The notes: a model not told the origin generated them from the sequence alone. A stretch of DNA of 64,000 nucleotides from Skeletonema tropicum (GCA_037178625.1 CM074131.1:1922001-1986000), one strand, 5' to 3'. Counted from the stretch's first letter, positions 23,113 to 33,463 are shown. Numbers and translations: made by a program.

Positions 23113-24022
23113 CTAGGGAGACATGCGAGTATCTGTCTTCGTCAAAGTTGTGTGCATTTCAGGTGGGCCAGTTGTGACGAAAGATTTACGACCCCCCTCC
23201 CCTACCCACCATGTTTTATCAGTGAGTGAGTTGTAATGTCCAACGAAGCCTTCTTCCATTGCCTCCGGCTTGCGATACAGCAACGGGTTCTACCACTGAT
23301 ACTTCAGTCTCAATCTGAGGAACTGGAGTTGAACTTTGAACAGGCTCAGCAGGTGCAGCTGTGCTTGCACCAGCCAAAATTCCTTCATCGATAAGAGCAG
23401 CAACCCACTTTTGGACCCTTTCCTCTGTCAACTCTTCCTGATTGACAGCATCTAGCAACAATCCACAAAAATTGTCACCTCTAATAGCTTTTGATTCCTC
23501 ATGAAGATACCCATCGGTGCTCGTATATCCCAGCATAGAGCATCCAAGTGATTCAAAGACATCATGAAGCTCACCAGAAGCATCTGCGTAATTCTCTGAA
23601 TATGACACACTGTCACCAAGACCGAAAACTGCCACTTTTTTGCCTGAAATCTTGAGATCGGCCATTTCTCCATAATAGATTTCATCCCAACCTGTCCCAC
23701 TTCTCTCTGTGTCAGCACCTGTGTTCCATGTAGGCGTTCCAACTACAAGTGCATCGTACTTAGCAAATTCAGCAGCGACAGATCCTTGAATCTCGTCAAT
23801 CTCAATGGGAGATGACGCTACATCATCACCGAACTCTTCGGCAATGAGATCAGCTGCTTCTTGAGTTGAGCCAGTGCTGGTGCCAAAGAAAATGCCGACT
23901 TTGGTGCCGTAGAGAGCTGTCTCTTTGTTGCTCACGACACGAGGTGGGATAAAGGTAAATGCTGTAGCATCGTTTGTTACAGCTGCTGCGAGGATGGAGA
24001 TTATCAGGGCGGAAGGGAACAT
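23113..24022 (-). CDS. Plastid-targeted long-chain flavodoxin with C-terminal extension
   Basis: An FMN protein that replaces ferredoxin in photosynthetic electron transfer when iron is scarce. The N-terminus is a signal peptide ending in an A-F motif (TNDATAF/TFIPP), as in bipartite diatom plastid presequences. The flavodoxin fold follows: phosphate-binding loop 'IFFGTSTGSTQEAAD', tryptophan loop 'GTPTWNTGADTERSG', and second FMN loop 'VFGLGDSVSYSENYADASG'. An Ala/Pro-rich linker (ASTAAPAEPVQSSTPVP) then leads to a tail. The open frame stops at 23219. Removing one base of the CCC (GGG on the plus strand, 23285-23287) continues it as VEPLLYRKPEAMEEGFVGHY and ends at 23113, giving about 302 residues. 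That is far longer than the usual 170-residue core plus presequence. Confidence 0.88.
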
Positions 24023-24435
24023 GGTTCTTGATGTTTCTTTTCACTTTTGCTTTGTGGCATCAAAGGCTACGAGCGACAACGCAAGTTTGCTTGGTTGTTA
24101 GTGGTTTTTGTTGCTCATGAGGAAGATAGCTTGGTATTGCATTGATGCCGGCGTTCTCGAGCAAGATCCATTACCAATTCCGACGTTGAGAGTGTGATGC
24201 TCTTGATTTTTGGAAAGAAGGGGACGGGAGAGGGACCGGACAACTGGACATACATCCGTCCGATGTCGATGTCCGCTGTCGTCATTCATCATTCATCATT
24301 CATCACTCTAACTCTATTCTCGCACTCTATCATTGCTTGACAGTAGAGATGGCAGCTTGGGTTGTACGCCTGTAGCTGATTGAGCCTGTCGATAACATAA
24401 CAATCAATTGTTGAGAGAGTGCTGCCCCCAAGATC
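24023..24435. other. Divergent promoter region between flavodoxin and amidohydrolase
   Basis: No gene was recognised. It contains a short tandem CATTCAT run at about 24282-24303. If flavodoxin is iron-regulated, as is known in diatoms, the control sites should be here; none can be named from sequence alone. Confidence 0.5.
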
Positions 24436-25367
24436 ATGCGCCTCTTTTCCTTGGCATATCTCGCTTGCCTAATCCTTTCTCCCGAAGCTGCAGCATTCAG
24501 CATGAAGATTATTGACTCACATCTCCACGTTTGGGCTTCAGCATCAGAGGCAGAATCGGACTTTCCCTACGATCAACCTCCGCCAGAGTCATTACAAAAT
24601 GTTGCAACACCAGAAGCTCTTCTGGAGCAGATGAGCAAAGCCGGAGTGGATGGAGCGCTGATTGTACAGCCGATCAATCATAAATATGACCATTCATATG
24701 TCACTAATGCAATGAAAAAGTATCCGAACAAATTTAAGGGAATGATGCTTCATGATCCATCATTATCACCAGAGATGGCTGTGAAGAGGTTGGAGGAACT
24801 CGTTTTATCTGGATACGTTGGAGTGCGTTTTAATCCGTACCTATGGAGCGAAGGCGAACTAATGTCTACAGATGCTGGGGCAGGTCTAGCGGTATATAGA
24901 AGATGCGCCTGAATTATCCTGCCCAGTTGGTGTCATGTGCTTCAAGGGGCTTGAATTACATTATGATGACATTTTAGCATTGATTGAGAAGTCTCCAGAC
25001 ACTCAACTCGTACTTGATCATTTGGGATTCTGCGCTTTGAATGATAAAGGAGACGAGGCGTTCAAACAATTACTGACTTTGAGTAAATATCCCAAATGTG
25101 TCTGTGAAGGTCTCAGCTCTCTTTAGAAATACCGGACCAGATGATAGCTTTCCCTATGATAGAATCAAAACGCAACGATTTGAACCTTTGCTGAAGAGTT
25201 TTGGCCCTGGGCGTTTAGTGATTGGAAGTGACTTTCCATACGTATTGGAGACAGAGGGTGGCTATGACGGCGCAATAAACACGGTCAAATCATGGCTAAG
25301 CGAAGATGACGCTAAGGCTGTGCTGTTCGGTACTGCAGAGAGGTTGTTTGGAAAGTGGAGTGCATGA
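24436..25367 (+). CDS. Amidohydrolase-2 family metal-dependent hydrolase, two apparent frameshifts
   Basis: A TIM-barrel hydrolase of the COG3618/amidohydrolase-2 type. The metal-binding start 'IIDSHLHVWAS' follows a hydrophobic leader ending AAAF/SM, so secretion or plastid import is possible. Later landmarks are 'GVDGALIVQPINHKYDHSYV', 'GYVGVRFNPYLW', 'GVMCFKGLELHY', 'TQLVLDHLGF', 'KVSALFRNTGPDD' and 'RLVIGSDFPYVLET', whose Asp is the expected last metal or catalytic residue. The frame breaks at 24890-24912 (after GAGLAV, resuming ELSCPVGVM) and at AAA 25094-25096 (KYPK to VSVKVSALF). Deleting one base at each gives about 309 residues. Substrate unknown; lactones are common for relatives. 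Confidence 0.75.
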
Positions 25368-26203
25368 ATGAAGTTATTGACACTTATAATACCTCGCAAA
25401 CTGAAAAACAATTTTCAGGGATAAATTCAATGGATAGCAGGCAGATTCCTGCCTCCCCAGAACCTCTACCCTCTGTAGCTAATCATTAGCAATGGAAATT
25501 GAAACTTACTTTATCTCCATTCATCACCACTTGAACTTGTCCTTTGTTCTCATCCCTACAAAGATAAATTTCACGCCACGTACTACTTATGCGAGGCAGC
25601 TGCTGCGTCCAATTGAGACACTGTTGAGATCTCGAACCACTCGCTTACCACTCATATTGTTGTCCATTACATACTCAAAAAGTCTTTTCGCCACACAAAA
25701 TAAGTAACACAGAGAAGCTCTGCGTGCAGCTTCTCTTCTAGCTTCTCTCTTCTCTCTTGTGCGGCCCAGTCCCCGGTGTCGACGTGGGATTCTGGGGTGG
25801 GAAAGTGGGAATTTGGGTCTTGGACACTGGACACCGTTAGTTATTTGAGAATTATGACACTACTTGAACTTATTGAGTGGTGGTGAGGGAGTGTTTGATC
25901 ACTCAAGAGGCATGCGCGCGCTGCGCTTGTGTCTCTTACATGATTCATTGCCCAAAATACTAATTCCTACATATCATTATTACCGTCATGACCCATTGCG
26001 AGTACCGTCTGACCCAAACGAGGTGAGACAAGTACTCCGAGTGCTCTAGATATTAAGCTTCTTCGACGTCGTCGAATAAGAAAATGCAGATGGCGTGTAA
26101 AATCAAACCTCTCACGTTACCAAGCTTTACCAAGGCAGGCTCACTACTACTTCTTCTTCATTCCATAGTACCACACTTAAATGGTAACAGATAATAACAA
26201 ATC
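25368..26203. other. Intergenic region, no gene seen
   Basis: About 830 bases upstream of the iron-transporter gene. ORFs are short and have no recognisable features. There is a CTTCTCT-rich stretch at about 25725-25765. Confidence 0.5.
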
Positions 26204-27072
26204 ATGGCACCCCAGAACCAAAAACAAGAGGCTCAGGAGTAACAGCTCCAAGATGTCGAAACCGGCAACACTGGTGACAGTGCCCGCCGTGCTCAAATGA
26301 ACTCCAACAGGAAGAATAGGCAATCTACAATGACAATTCTCACGATGGACAAGTCCAAGTCTTTCTATGAGAAGGAGTACAAGAAGGAGCACCTGGGAGA
26401 AAGCCGAGAGTATTGGCGTGACATGATCTTGGGCATCAACGATGGTCTCGTCAGCACGTTCCTCCTTGTGACGGGCGTGTATGGGTCTGGGATGAGCTCC
26501 AAGGATATCTTGCTTACATCCCTTGCAGGCTTGATTGCCGGTGCTATTTCGATGGCAGCAGGAGAATACGTAGCAACCAAGACGCAGGAGGAAGTTAAAA
26601 GGGCAGAGAGCCTCCTCGAGGCCAAGGCTGTCAAAGAACACAAGCATGATGAGCTCCGCCACTTGAATGATCTTCTCACCAAGATTGGTATCCCCGAAGC
26701 CGAAGACCCCGATTCAGAGGAGATTCAAAGTGCGACGTACTGTCCTTGGCTATTACGAAGATCATGACGAATCTCATGTCAAGATCAATGTTGCTCTTGC
26801 CTTTGGAGATGTCGAGGCTTCTGCACGTTCTCCGTGGATTGCAGGGGCGGTAGCCTTCTTCTTGTTTGCACTTGGAGCACTGCCTAGTGTTATTCCCTTT
26901 GCTGTGACCTCTAATAAGCAGGCTGCTATCATTGCTTCTGGTGTTGCAACGATTGTTTCCATCTTACTCGTTGGGAGCGTGAAGACTTGGGCCACCAAGG
27001 GATCGTGGTGGAAGAGCGCTATGGAGAATCTATGGTATTGGTTTCGGCTTCGAACAGTTGATCAGCACTTGA
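26204..27072 (+). CDS. VIT/CCC1-family vacuolar iron (manganese) transporter, two apparent frameshifts
   Basis: VIT proteins move Fe(II) or Mn(II) into vacuoles. Family marks are 'DMILGINDGLVSTFLLVTGV', 'LLTSLAGLIAGAISMAAGEY' and 'TKTQEEVKRAESLLEAKAVK' (the cytosolic metal-binding helix region), then two C-terminal spans 'WIAGAVAFFLFALGALPSVI' and 'AAIIASGVATIVSILLVG'. One base is in excess at TT 26724-26725 (EEI to KVRRTVLGYYEDHDESH). Another lies near 27020-27035, after which 'YGIGFGFEQLIST' ends at 27072. The open frame begins at 26297. An in-frame ATG at 26204 is cut off by a TAA at 26240-26242, and the following residues (QLQDVETGNTGDSARRAQ) look coding, so the true N-terminus may be upstream. 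About 257 residues from 26297. Confidence 0.82.
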
Positions 27073-27205
27073 GATGGAGAGAATCAAGGCGAAGGTGTTG
27101 GGACTAAGTATCGTGATATGTGGATTGAAGTTGATGCTGGAAGGAACGATAAATAATTCATTAATCATTCAATAGGACTCAGATTATCTATGCGAAGAGG
27201 AGGAC

Positions 27206-30200
27206 TCAAGCCTTTCCTAAACCTGCCCAGATATCTGTCATCGACTTTTCTTCGTAGGTGATGCGCTCATTCTTCTTTTCATTTGCAATTCGCGCGATGA
27301 CACGCATAGCAGCAATATTGAAGCCGACAGTGTCTCGTATTTCAGTTGTCCTCATCCTTACTAGTTTTTGCAACTCGCGCAATGGTGCCATCATGGTACG
27401 ATTGGCAACTATTTGAGCCTGATGAGCCCTGATCAAGAAGACAGAAATCTTTGCACATAATTCTACGCCTTTTCCAGCTCTCAAGAGTAAAATTAGATAG
27501 TGCATCAATCGCTCGACGTGTTTAAGAGGCAATACAAGCAATGATTGCTCCAAATCAACACTCTTTACCGATCGGAGAACCCACAACACATACTGTGAAG
27601 GGTCCATCCCAAAAAGCATGGGATTTGGTGCTCGTCGATTGTCACCGCTTTTGTCTTCCTGAAGCCTCTTGAAGGCTGCAATCTCCTTTGACTCTTCGTC
27701 TGCCAACTCCACTGCCTCCATGATGCGATCGCCCGCTGATACACTGAGAATGCTTTGCTTCACGGCTGCCTCACTCTGGGGCTTCTCATCCGTTTCATCG
27801 TCTACATCTAAACCTTCGTCTCCATCCTTTTGTGCTTGGAGCAATACATCTGATGTATTTTCGTCTCTTTTGGATCCATCTACTTTGTCGAAGACCTCTT
27901 CTAGCTCCCGCTCCCGCTCTTCATCGAGGAACACAATATCCTTTGTTCTCTCCCAAACTCTGACTTGTCTGTCCATTCCTCCGCTTAGGACAAACGCACC
28001 CGTGCGGCTAACTGCAAGGCTGCAAATCTCGGACGCATGGCCATTCAATAATAGAATTTGTTGAAATCGATCACCATCCCAGAAACGGACAGTTGAATCC
28101 TTAGAGCAGGTGAAGAAATTGTGAGTTCGTTTCACGAAACGCAAGTCAGTAATTGAGTCTTCATGGCCGTAGAGAGTGCGGTGGGTGTCACCAAAATCAA
28201 GTCCAAAAATCTTGATTGACTTGTCTGCTCCGCCTGAGGCGAGGATTGTGTCATCGTCACTTGAATCAAATGCAAGCACCGGTAACTTATGTCCGTAAAG
28301 ACTCAAGAAAAACTTGAGAGAGTCGTCAAAGAATACCTTGATGGTGGAATCGAGAGAGGCCACAAACACCAATCGCTTCGTTGGGTCGGTAGAATGAGAA
28401 AATCTAACACACATGACATCATCTGACATTTGCAAAGTTCGTGCATGAACCAACATTGGGTGCCGAGAATTTTCGCCCTCTTGGCTTTCGACTTCGAAGA
28501 ATTTCACTGTCTTGTCCGCTGAACCAGTGACAAGAGACATGGTTTCTTGGCCCGGAGAAGGTTGACGAATATCCAGAGACCATATGGCACCATCATGTGC
28601 ATTCTCTTCCCGATAAACAATATCGCCAGATGCGACATCTATCAACAGCAAGTGGCCCTCCCGTGTCCCAAGCACCACGTGCATGTTGCCAGGTAAAAAG
28701 GCAGCGCATAGACAGTAACATGAAATATTGCCACTTGATGCTGCTGCGATCGAACGTAGGCAAGATCTGCTGGACACATTCCATATTTTCACAACATTTT
28801 TCGAAACAGTGCAAGCCATGCTATCTTCAGAGGAAAGCGACACCGATCGAATGCCAGTAGGATGGCCGTACATATCTAACGCGGAGACCTTATCCGACGT
28901 GACTGCGATCTGCGATTTTTTGGATGGCTTCGGCAATGAGTGTACTTCCAACGCATTTGTAGCCAACGCCACCACAACCCTAATTCCACCTCCTCTCTCT
29001 AGGACTGGAGCGAAAGCAAATCCACGAATCTTATGACTTGCGCGAATCGTTCCACAGAATTCAAATTCGTCCATTGCTTTAACCATATCTGGGGATAACT
29101 CAGCGATTTGGTCGTCTTTTGATTCAACCTTATCTTGTTCATCATCGGATTCAGGATCGTCTAAAAGCCCTCGTTTTTTACCCTTTCCTTTTTCTGCGGC
29201 ATTGGCTGCTACACTTTGCTTTTCTCTGCGCCTACGCAACCTTCGACGACGTTTCTTTTGGGCTTCCGCTTCTGATCGAGCAGCATAAACCTCTATCATT
29301 CTGTCATTAGCACGACAAACGCCAACATATTGTCCATTGTGATGAAAGTGAACAGATGCAATACCTTCGTTATTGGAACTGCTGAAATTGGCAGGAGGCT
29401 GCAATGAACCTACATAGCGGAACACTTCGTCGTTGTCAGTCAATTCTTTCTCCTCAGATGTGTTTCCTGTATCAAGGTCCTCGACGGACCACACTCTCAC
29501 TTGGCCATCTTCACATCCAGTGACAAGTCGCCACTTTTTCTTGCTGTCGGAATCATCACTTGTATTGACTGATGCTTCGCCTGGAGGACATAGGATCGAA
29601 CAGTCCAAACAACCAACACTTCCACGATGACCAGTCAAAGTCTGTACACAACACTGTCCATTTAAATCCCAAACTTTCACTAGACCATCAGCACCTGATG
29701 TCACCAACCCGTCCATGCCATTTGTGCTTGAGCCCGTAGGACAAATGAATGAAATCCCAGTCACAGGGCCGCGGTGCCCAAGTAATCGAAACAAACCTGT
29801 CTCTGCGACGACATCCCACAAAATGACTACTCCATCTGATCCAGCGCTTGCCAATCGTCCTACACTGTCTTGATTCTTATCAAATACCACAAATTGAACA
29901 GGAGATGATCCATGACCATTTAACAGCAAAGGCTCTTTGCAGGCAAATTCTTCACTGCTGCCCAAAAAGTTGCTATTACCGTGGAGCAATGAGTGCACTA
30001 ATCCATTTTGTGATGCATCATCACTACTTCCTGAAGAAGTAAATCTCGCCATTTCCTTGGGGTCCAAGGAGAAAACACACACTGATCCATCTACCCAACC
30101 TGTGGCAACTTTGACATCATTGTCTCTGTTGTTTGTCTCGCTCACATCCAAGCAAACAATTTGACCTGAATTCAAAGCCCTACCTGTCCCAACTCCTCCA

Positions 30201-30433
30201 CTTAACACCTCACGGTGTGCTATCTTCATAAGCGGTTCACCTTTTCTTAAATCATAGCCAATCAGTTGTGAGCCAGCTAGCGAGAGAACGGGATGGTTGG
30301 AAGAGTTACTTCTACCTTTCGAACGAAGAAACGCCAGAATAGAAGAAGAGTGCGGCACAGATGGCGTGGAACCTGAAGAACAAGTGAGCGAGAATGCATC
30401 AGCGCACTCGTATCTGAGGTAGGTGTGCTGCAT
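27206..30433 (-). CDS. UTP12: U3 snoRNP/SSU-processome WD-repeat protein UTP12 (WDR3)
   Basis: A component of the UTP-B complex that helps process pre-rRNA in the nucleolus. An uninterrupted 1075-residue ORF. Two WD40 propellers are visible, for example 'DGVVILWDVVAETGLFRLLG', 'DGLVKVWDLNGQCCVQTLTG', 'DGQVRVWSVEDLD', 'DKTVKFFEVE', 'DKSIKIFGLDFGDTHRTLYG', 'DSTVRFWDGDRFQQILLLNG' and 'DRQVRVWERTKDIVFLDEER'. A basic linker (KKRRRRLRRRREK) lies between them. The C-terminal Utp12 helical domain runs from 'LLVLPLKHVERLMHYLILLL' to about residue 1050. It is longer than human WDR3 because of Ser/Asp-rich inserts. The start at 30433 (MQHTYLRYECADAFSLTC) matches the family's N-terminus. Confidence 0.93.
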   Translation of the reverse strand: MQHTYLRYECADAFSLTCSSGSTPSVPHSSSILAFLRSKGRSNSSNHPVLSLAGSQLIGYDLRKGEPLMKIAHREVLSGGVGTGRALNSGQIVCLDVSETNNRDNDVKVATGWVDGSVCVFSLDPKEMARFTSSGSSDDASQNGLVHSLLHGNSNFLGSSEEFACKEPLLLNGHGSSPVQFVVFDKNQDSVGRLASAGSDGVVILWDVVAETGLFRLLGHRGPVTGISFICPTGSSTNGMDGLVTSGADGLVKVWDLNGQCCVQTLTGHRGSVGCLDCSILCPPGEASVNTSDDSDSKKKWRLVTGCEDGQVRVWSVEDLDTGNTSEEKELTDNDEVFRYVGSLQPPANFSSSNNEGIASVHFHHNGQYVGVCRANDRMIEVYAARSEAEAQKKRRRRLRRRREKQSVAANAAEKGKGKKRGLLDDPESDDEQDKVESKDDQIAELSPDMVKAMDEFEFCGTIRASHKIRGFAFAPVLERGGGIRVVVALATNALEVHSLPKPSKKSQIAVTSDKVSALDMYGHPTGIRSVSLSSEDSMACTVSKNVVKIWNVSSRSCLRSIAAASSGNISCYCLCAAFLPGNMHVVLGTREGHLLLIDVASGDIVYREENAHDGAIWSLDIRQPSPGQETMSLVTGSADKTVKFFEVESQEGENSRHPMLVHARTLQMSDDVMCVRFSHSTDPTKRLVFVASLDSTIKVFFDDSLKFFLSLYGHKLPVLAFDSSDDDTILASGGADKSIKIFGLDFGDTHRTLYGHEDSITDLRFVKRTHNFFTCSKDSTVRFWDGDRFQQILLLNGHASEICSLAVSRTGAFVLSGGMDRQVRVWERTKDIVFLDEERERELEEVFDKVDGSKRDENTSDVLLQAQKDGDEGLDVDDETDEKPQSEAAVKQSILSVSAGDRIMEAVELADEESKEIAAFKRLQEDKSGDNRRAPNPMLFGMDPSQYVLWVLRSVKSVDLEQSLLVLPLKHVERLMHYLILLLRAGKGVELCAKISVFLIRAHQAQIVANRTMMAPLRELQKLVRMRTTEIRDTVGFNIAAMRVIARIANEKKNERITYEEKSMTDIWAGLGKA

Positions 30434-31149
30434 AATGATTGTTTATTTGTGCCCTTTGTTATCTGCTGGTGGTCATGAGTAGCTTTCCATCACATCGAAA
30501 TAATGATCATGGCATGATCATGATGTTTGTTTGATGGAAATCAGTGGAGAAGAGAAAAGAGAATCAAGGAAGGGGGAGAGCAGAAAAAGTCTCCCCTCAA
30601 ATCATGGAGCGGAGATAACATCATCATAGGTACATTGTTGTAGATTGCAAGTTGCAAGTTGCTTAAGTTGTGATAGGCATTGTAGATCCATGTGGGCATG
30701 TAGGATCAATGATACTGTGTCGTTCTTCCTCCCCCCTCTTCATTATTCAGTGCAACTTAGTGATCTGTAAAAAGCGTCTCAGTAATTGCAACTCTTTCTT
30801 GTTTGTCAATCAAATGTGGTGAGTGAATCAATTGCTCAGATTTGAGGAAAAGAGATTGGTCAATCATAAATAAACTGACTAAATTCCCCTATTGCGCAAA
30901 GGACATGAGGTGTAAATGTACTAGACTGTAATCAGACGTACTTTAAAATTTCTGTTATATTATAATAGTTACAGTCTAGTACGTTTCATTTAACGTAAAT
31001 AAAGTACAGAACAAGCTTCCCTTTGCCCAATCCAAAGGAGAATTATTTTGAAAGTATTGCAGCCGAGCACAATCTTGTGACAATAAGTCTAAACTGAACT
31101 AAAATGCCATAATTATCAACCAGAATGTGTATCCAAACCAATGACTCCA
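30434..31149. other. Intergenic region with a mini inverted-repeat element
   Basis: Between the UTP12 start and the NDUFS5 stop, both minus strand. No gene was seen. It contains the 65-bp element annotated separately and a tandem AAGTTGC run at about 30648-30665. Confidence 0.5.
30918..30982. repeat. 65-bp mini-element with perfect 14-bp inverted ends
   Basis: The ends are GTACTAGACTGTAA (30918-30931) and its exact reverse complement (30969-30982). The interior 30934-30957 (AGACGTACTTTAAAATTTCT and onwards) is found in reverse complement at 46335-46359. It could fold into a hairpin. It looks like a very short MITE or the remnant of one; no clear target duplication is visible. Confidence 0.6.
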
Positions 31150-31648
31150 TCAGCTAGCTGCTGATATTTCAGCTTGACGCTTTTCTTCCTCATTAACCTT
31201 CCTGACCATTGCCCATTCCTTCTTCGCATGCAGGCACTCAAAGTAATCTTCTCTGACTTGCCAGCAGTTGTTCTTCCATTTCCTAGTGCCATCCTCTTGA
31301 GTGACAAGACTCTCGGTTTTCTACAACATCAAAGAAATGGAGTGTTAGTGGACAAATAATAAATTAATAATCTATCACAAATTTCCTCCAACATCGCTAT
31401 GCCGGCCAGTATTTGCACAAAAGAGACCCAAATTTATAGCTCTACACGGGAGACTGAGTTCGGCCATGACAGTAATTTTCCAAACCACCACGTCGCACAG
31501 AGCCAAGATGCCTCTGGTCGCCAACTATTCAACGGGCACATCAGCACATCGCACTAAAAAAAGGCACACTTACCAGACACTCCTTGAACTCAGCAAAGAA
31601 AGGGTAGCAACGGCCTACGCCGCCACTTAGTCCGCGTCCACTTGACAT
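31150..31648 (-). CDS. NDUFS5: Complex I 15-kDa-type subunit NDUFS5, twin CX9C
   Basis: A small accessory subunit of mitochondrial NADH dehydrogenase, folded by the intermembrane-space disulfide relay. Two exons: 31574-31648 and 31150-31320. The 253-base intron has a GTAAGT donor and TTGTAG acceptor, phase 0. Exon 1 reads MSSGRGLSGGVGRCYPFFAE and ends FKECL. Exon 2 contains NNCWQVREDYFECLHAKKEW and a charged tail ending ISAAS. Cysteines are spaced C-x9-C in both exons (CYPFFAEFKEC and CWQVREDYFEC), and GRCY...EC/REDY.ECLH is the NDUFS5 signature in plants. Total 81 residues. The gene is easily missed because each coding exon is short and a longer spurious frame overlaps exon 2. Confidence 0.88.
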
Positions 31649-32000
31649 CTTGGTTGGTTAAGTAGGGGGGAGAGAATGATGCCTACGAGAAGACCTACTT
31701 CTTGACGACAACAGGTGAAAGCGGCCATACGAAAATTTTCGGGGTCACTTAGGGGGCTTTGGAGGGTAATCAAAATGTAAAGGCTTTTATATTATTAGGT
31801 GCTCTGATGATCTTCACCAAATAGGGGGCTAGCCCTCTTAGAGGTGCCCCAATTTTTCGCAATTGCATTTCCACGCAAATTGGGATCATAGGACGCAGAG
31901 ACTTTCTCTCATCTCTCAACTCTCAACTTCTTCGCTGGTTGCGGTTGTTAGCGCTTCTTTCTATGTAGCAGAGTGTGAAATCAAGTGCATAATACTGTCT
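31649..32000. other. Intergenic region between Era and NDUFS5
   Basis: Promoter side of NDUFS5 and 3' side of the Era gene. No gene, RNA or repeat was recognised. Confidence 0.45.
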
Positions 32001-33343
32001 CTAATTAGGAGTATATGTAATCCCACCAGCACTTTCTGAATCAAGCGGCACCTCCTTGTCAGATTTAGTTACTCTCACACTCAAAGTCAAATCCACTTCA
32101 CATTGAAATGCTTCTTCCAAATCTTTAAGAGCTGTGGATCGTATTCTTTCCAATGTTTTTCCGCCAGATCCCATAACCAAGCGCTGGTGGCTCTTTGTCC
32201 TCACAACTAAATCTTGTCGTATCCGTAATATGTCGCCGCTGTCTTTCGCACCTTTGCTGGTAACTGATTTGTCCTCATCTAATCGAAGCAATCTATTTTG
32301 TTGCTGGACGGAATGCGGTACTTCTCTATGGAGGCATCTGTAGATCTTCTCTCGAAGAATCTCTTCAATTTGCTCTAAAGGAGACATTGCCGTTCCAGTT
32401 TCAGGATCAATAATCCATTCATTTGATGGTGTAGCCTTATCGAGTAACATGTTGAGAACATCGTCTACACCTTCATCATCTTTTGTTATTGCCGAAGTAA
32501 ACAGAAAGTCTGGAACTATCGCGGCAAAGTCTTCCTAAGTCATCTTCATCAATCCCATCAAATCCAGATTCGGCAGCATAGTTTTCAAGAACATCGTTGA
32601 CCAAAGACTCAAGTCGGGTCTTCGATGGAGATCTTCGTTGTTTGAGTAGACGCCGGATACAGCTCTCTGCAATGGCGCTTACATCTGACACTACCAATAG
32701 CAGCTTTTGTTTGGGACTGACCAGATCAACTTTGTTTAATACAACAGCAAACTTGTTTAAACTGTTTGATGCGATAGTAACCCCATCTTCATTCCTGCCT
32801 CGACTCCTAAGTGCCAAGAAGATAAGTGTTATAAGCGTTCTTTTCATATCTTCATCCAACTTCTTAGCTGCAGTCAACAACCAATACTACATAATCAGAA
32901 GCTTCAATCTCAGATGATGCTTCTCCTAGCAGCTTCCGAACGCCCTCTCTGATACTCATTTCATGATGCAAATACCCAGGCGTATCAATGAACACGATTT
33001 GTGTATCATCAAAGGTTCTAGCTCCAAAAATGCCAGTTCTGGTAGTATGTCGCTTCCGTGAGACAGCAGCTACCTTCATCCCCATGAGAGAGTTTAGTAA
33101 TTGTGACTTTCCAGCATTGGGGGCTCCGACGATGGCAACATCGAGACGTTTGCGTTGATCAGATTTAATTTGTTGTGATGAAGTATTTTCATTGGTACTT
33201 GTGTAGGCGTAGGTTGTCGCATGAATTTGACGACAACATTTTGGCGGCTGGTAGTTATGGCAGTGAAGAGGAAGTAGACGATTGGCCGCAGGTCTCGCCA
33301 CATTGGTGCCGCCACGGCACATCGCTACCCGCAGAGCCATCAT
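32001..33343 (-). CDS. Era-type GTPase with KH domain, probably mitochondrial (ERAL1-like)
   Basis: Era proteins bind small-subunit rRNA and help ribosome assembly. GTPase motifs are in order: G1 '[16 protein letters not shown]', G2 '[10 protein letters not shown]', G3 'FIDTPG', G4 'NKVD', G5 '[10 protein letters not shown]'. A C-terminal KH domain carries '[20 protein letters not shown]'. The N-terminus is Arg-rich without acidic residues ([20 protein letters not shown]), suiting a mitochondrial presequence. The frame breaks twice: near 32871-32874 (VVLVVD to [11 protein letters not shown]) and at the CC of 32534-32535 (DEDDL to [15 protein letters not shown]). Dropping one base at each gives 446 residues. 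The G5 motif is only readable after the second correction, which supports it. Confidence 0.85.
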
Positions 33344-33463
33344 CGGTAACGAACTGAATGAACAGGGAGGATTTTGATGTAAAAAGTGCGGGAGAGAGGA
33401 GAATTGAAATTGGCGCCAAGTTCCAAGTTGTTGGCGGGGCTTATCTAATTTGGCGCGTACTGG

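Noticed and set aside
24890..24947. An intron explaining the first break in the amidohydrolase (GT at 24884, CAG near 24928)
   Set aside because: It would be under 50 bases and would remove sequence (RRCAELSCPVG) that reads as conserved coding; a single-base insertion is simpler.
25492..26049. Plus-strand ORFs of 61-71 residues in the intergenic region
   Set aside because: No recognisable composition, targeting signal or motif; equally long frames are expected by chance.
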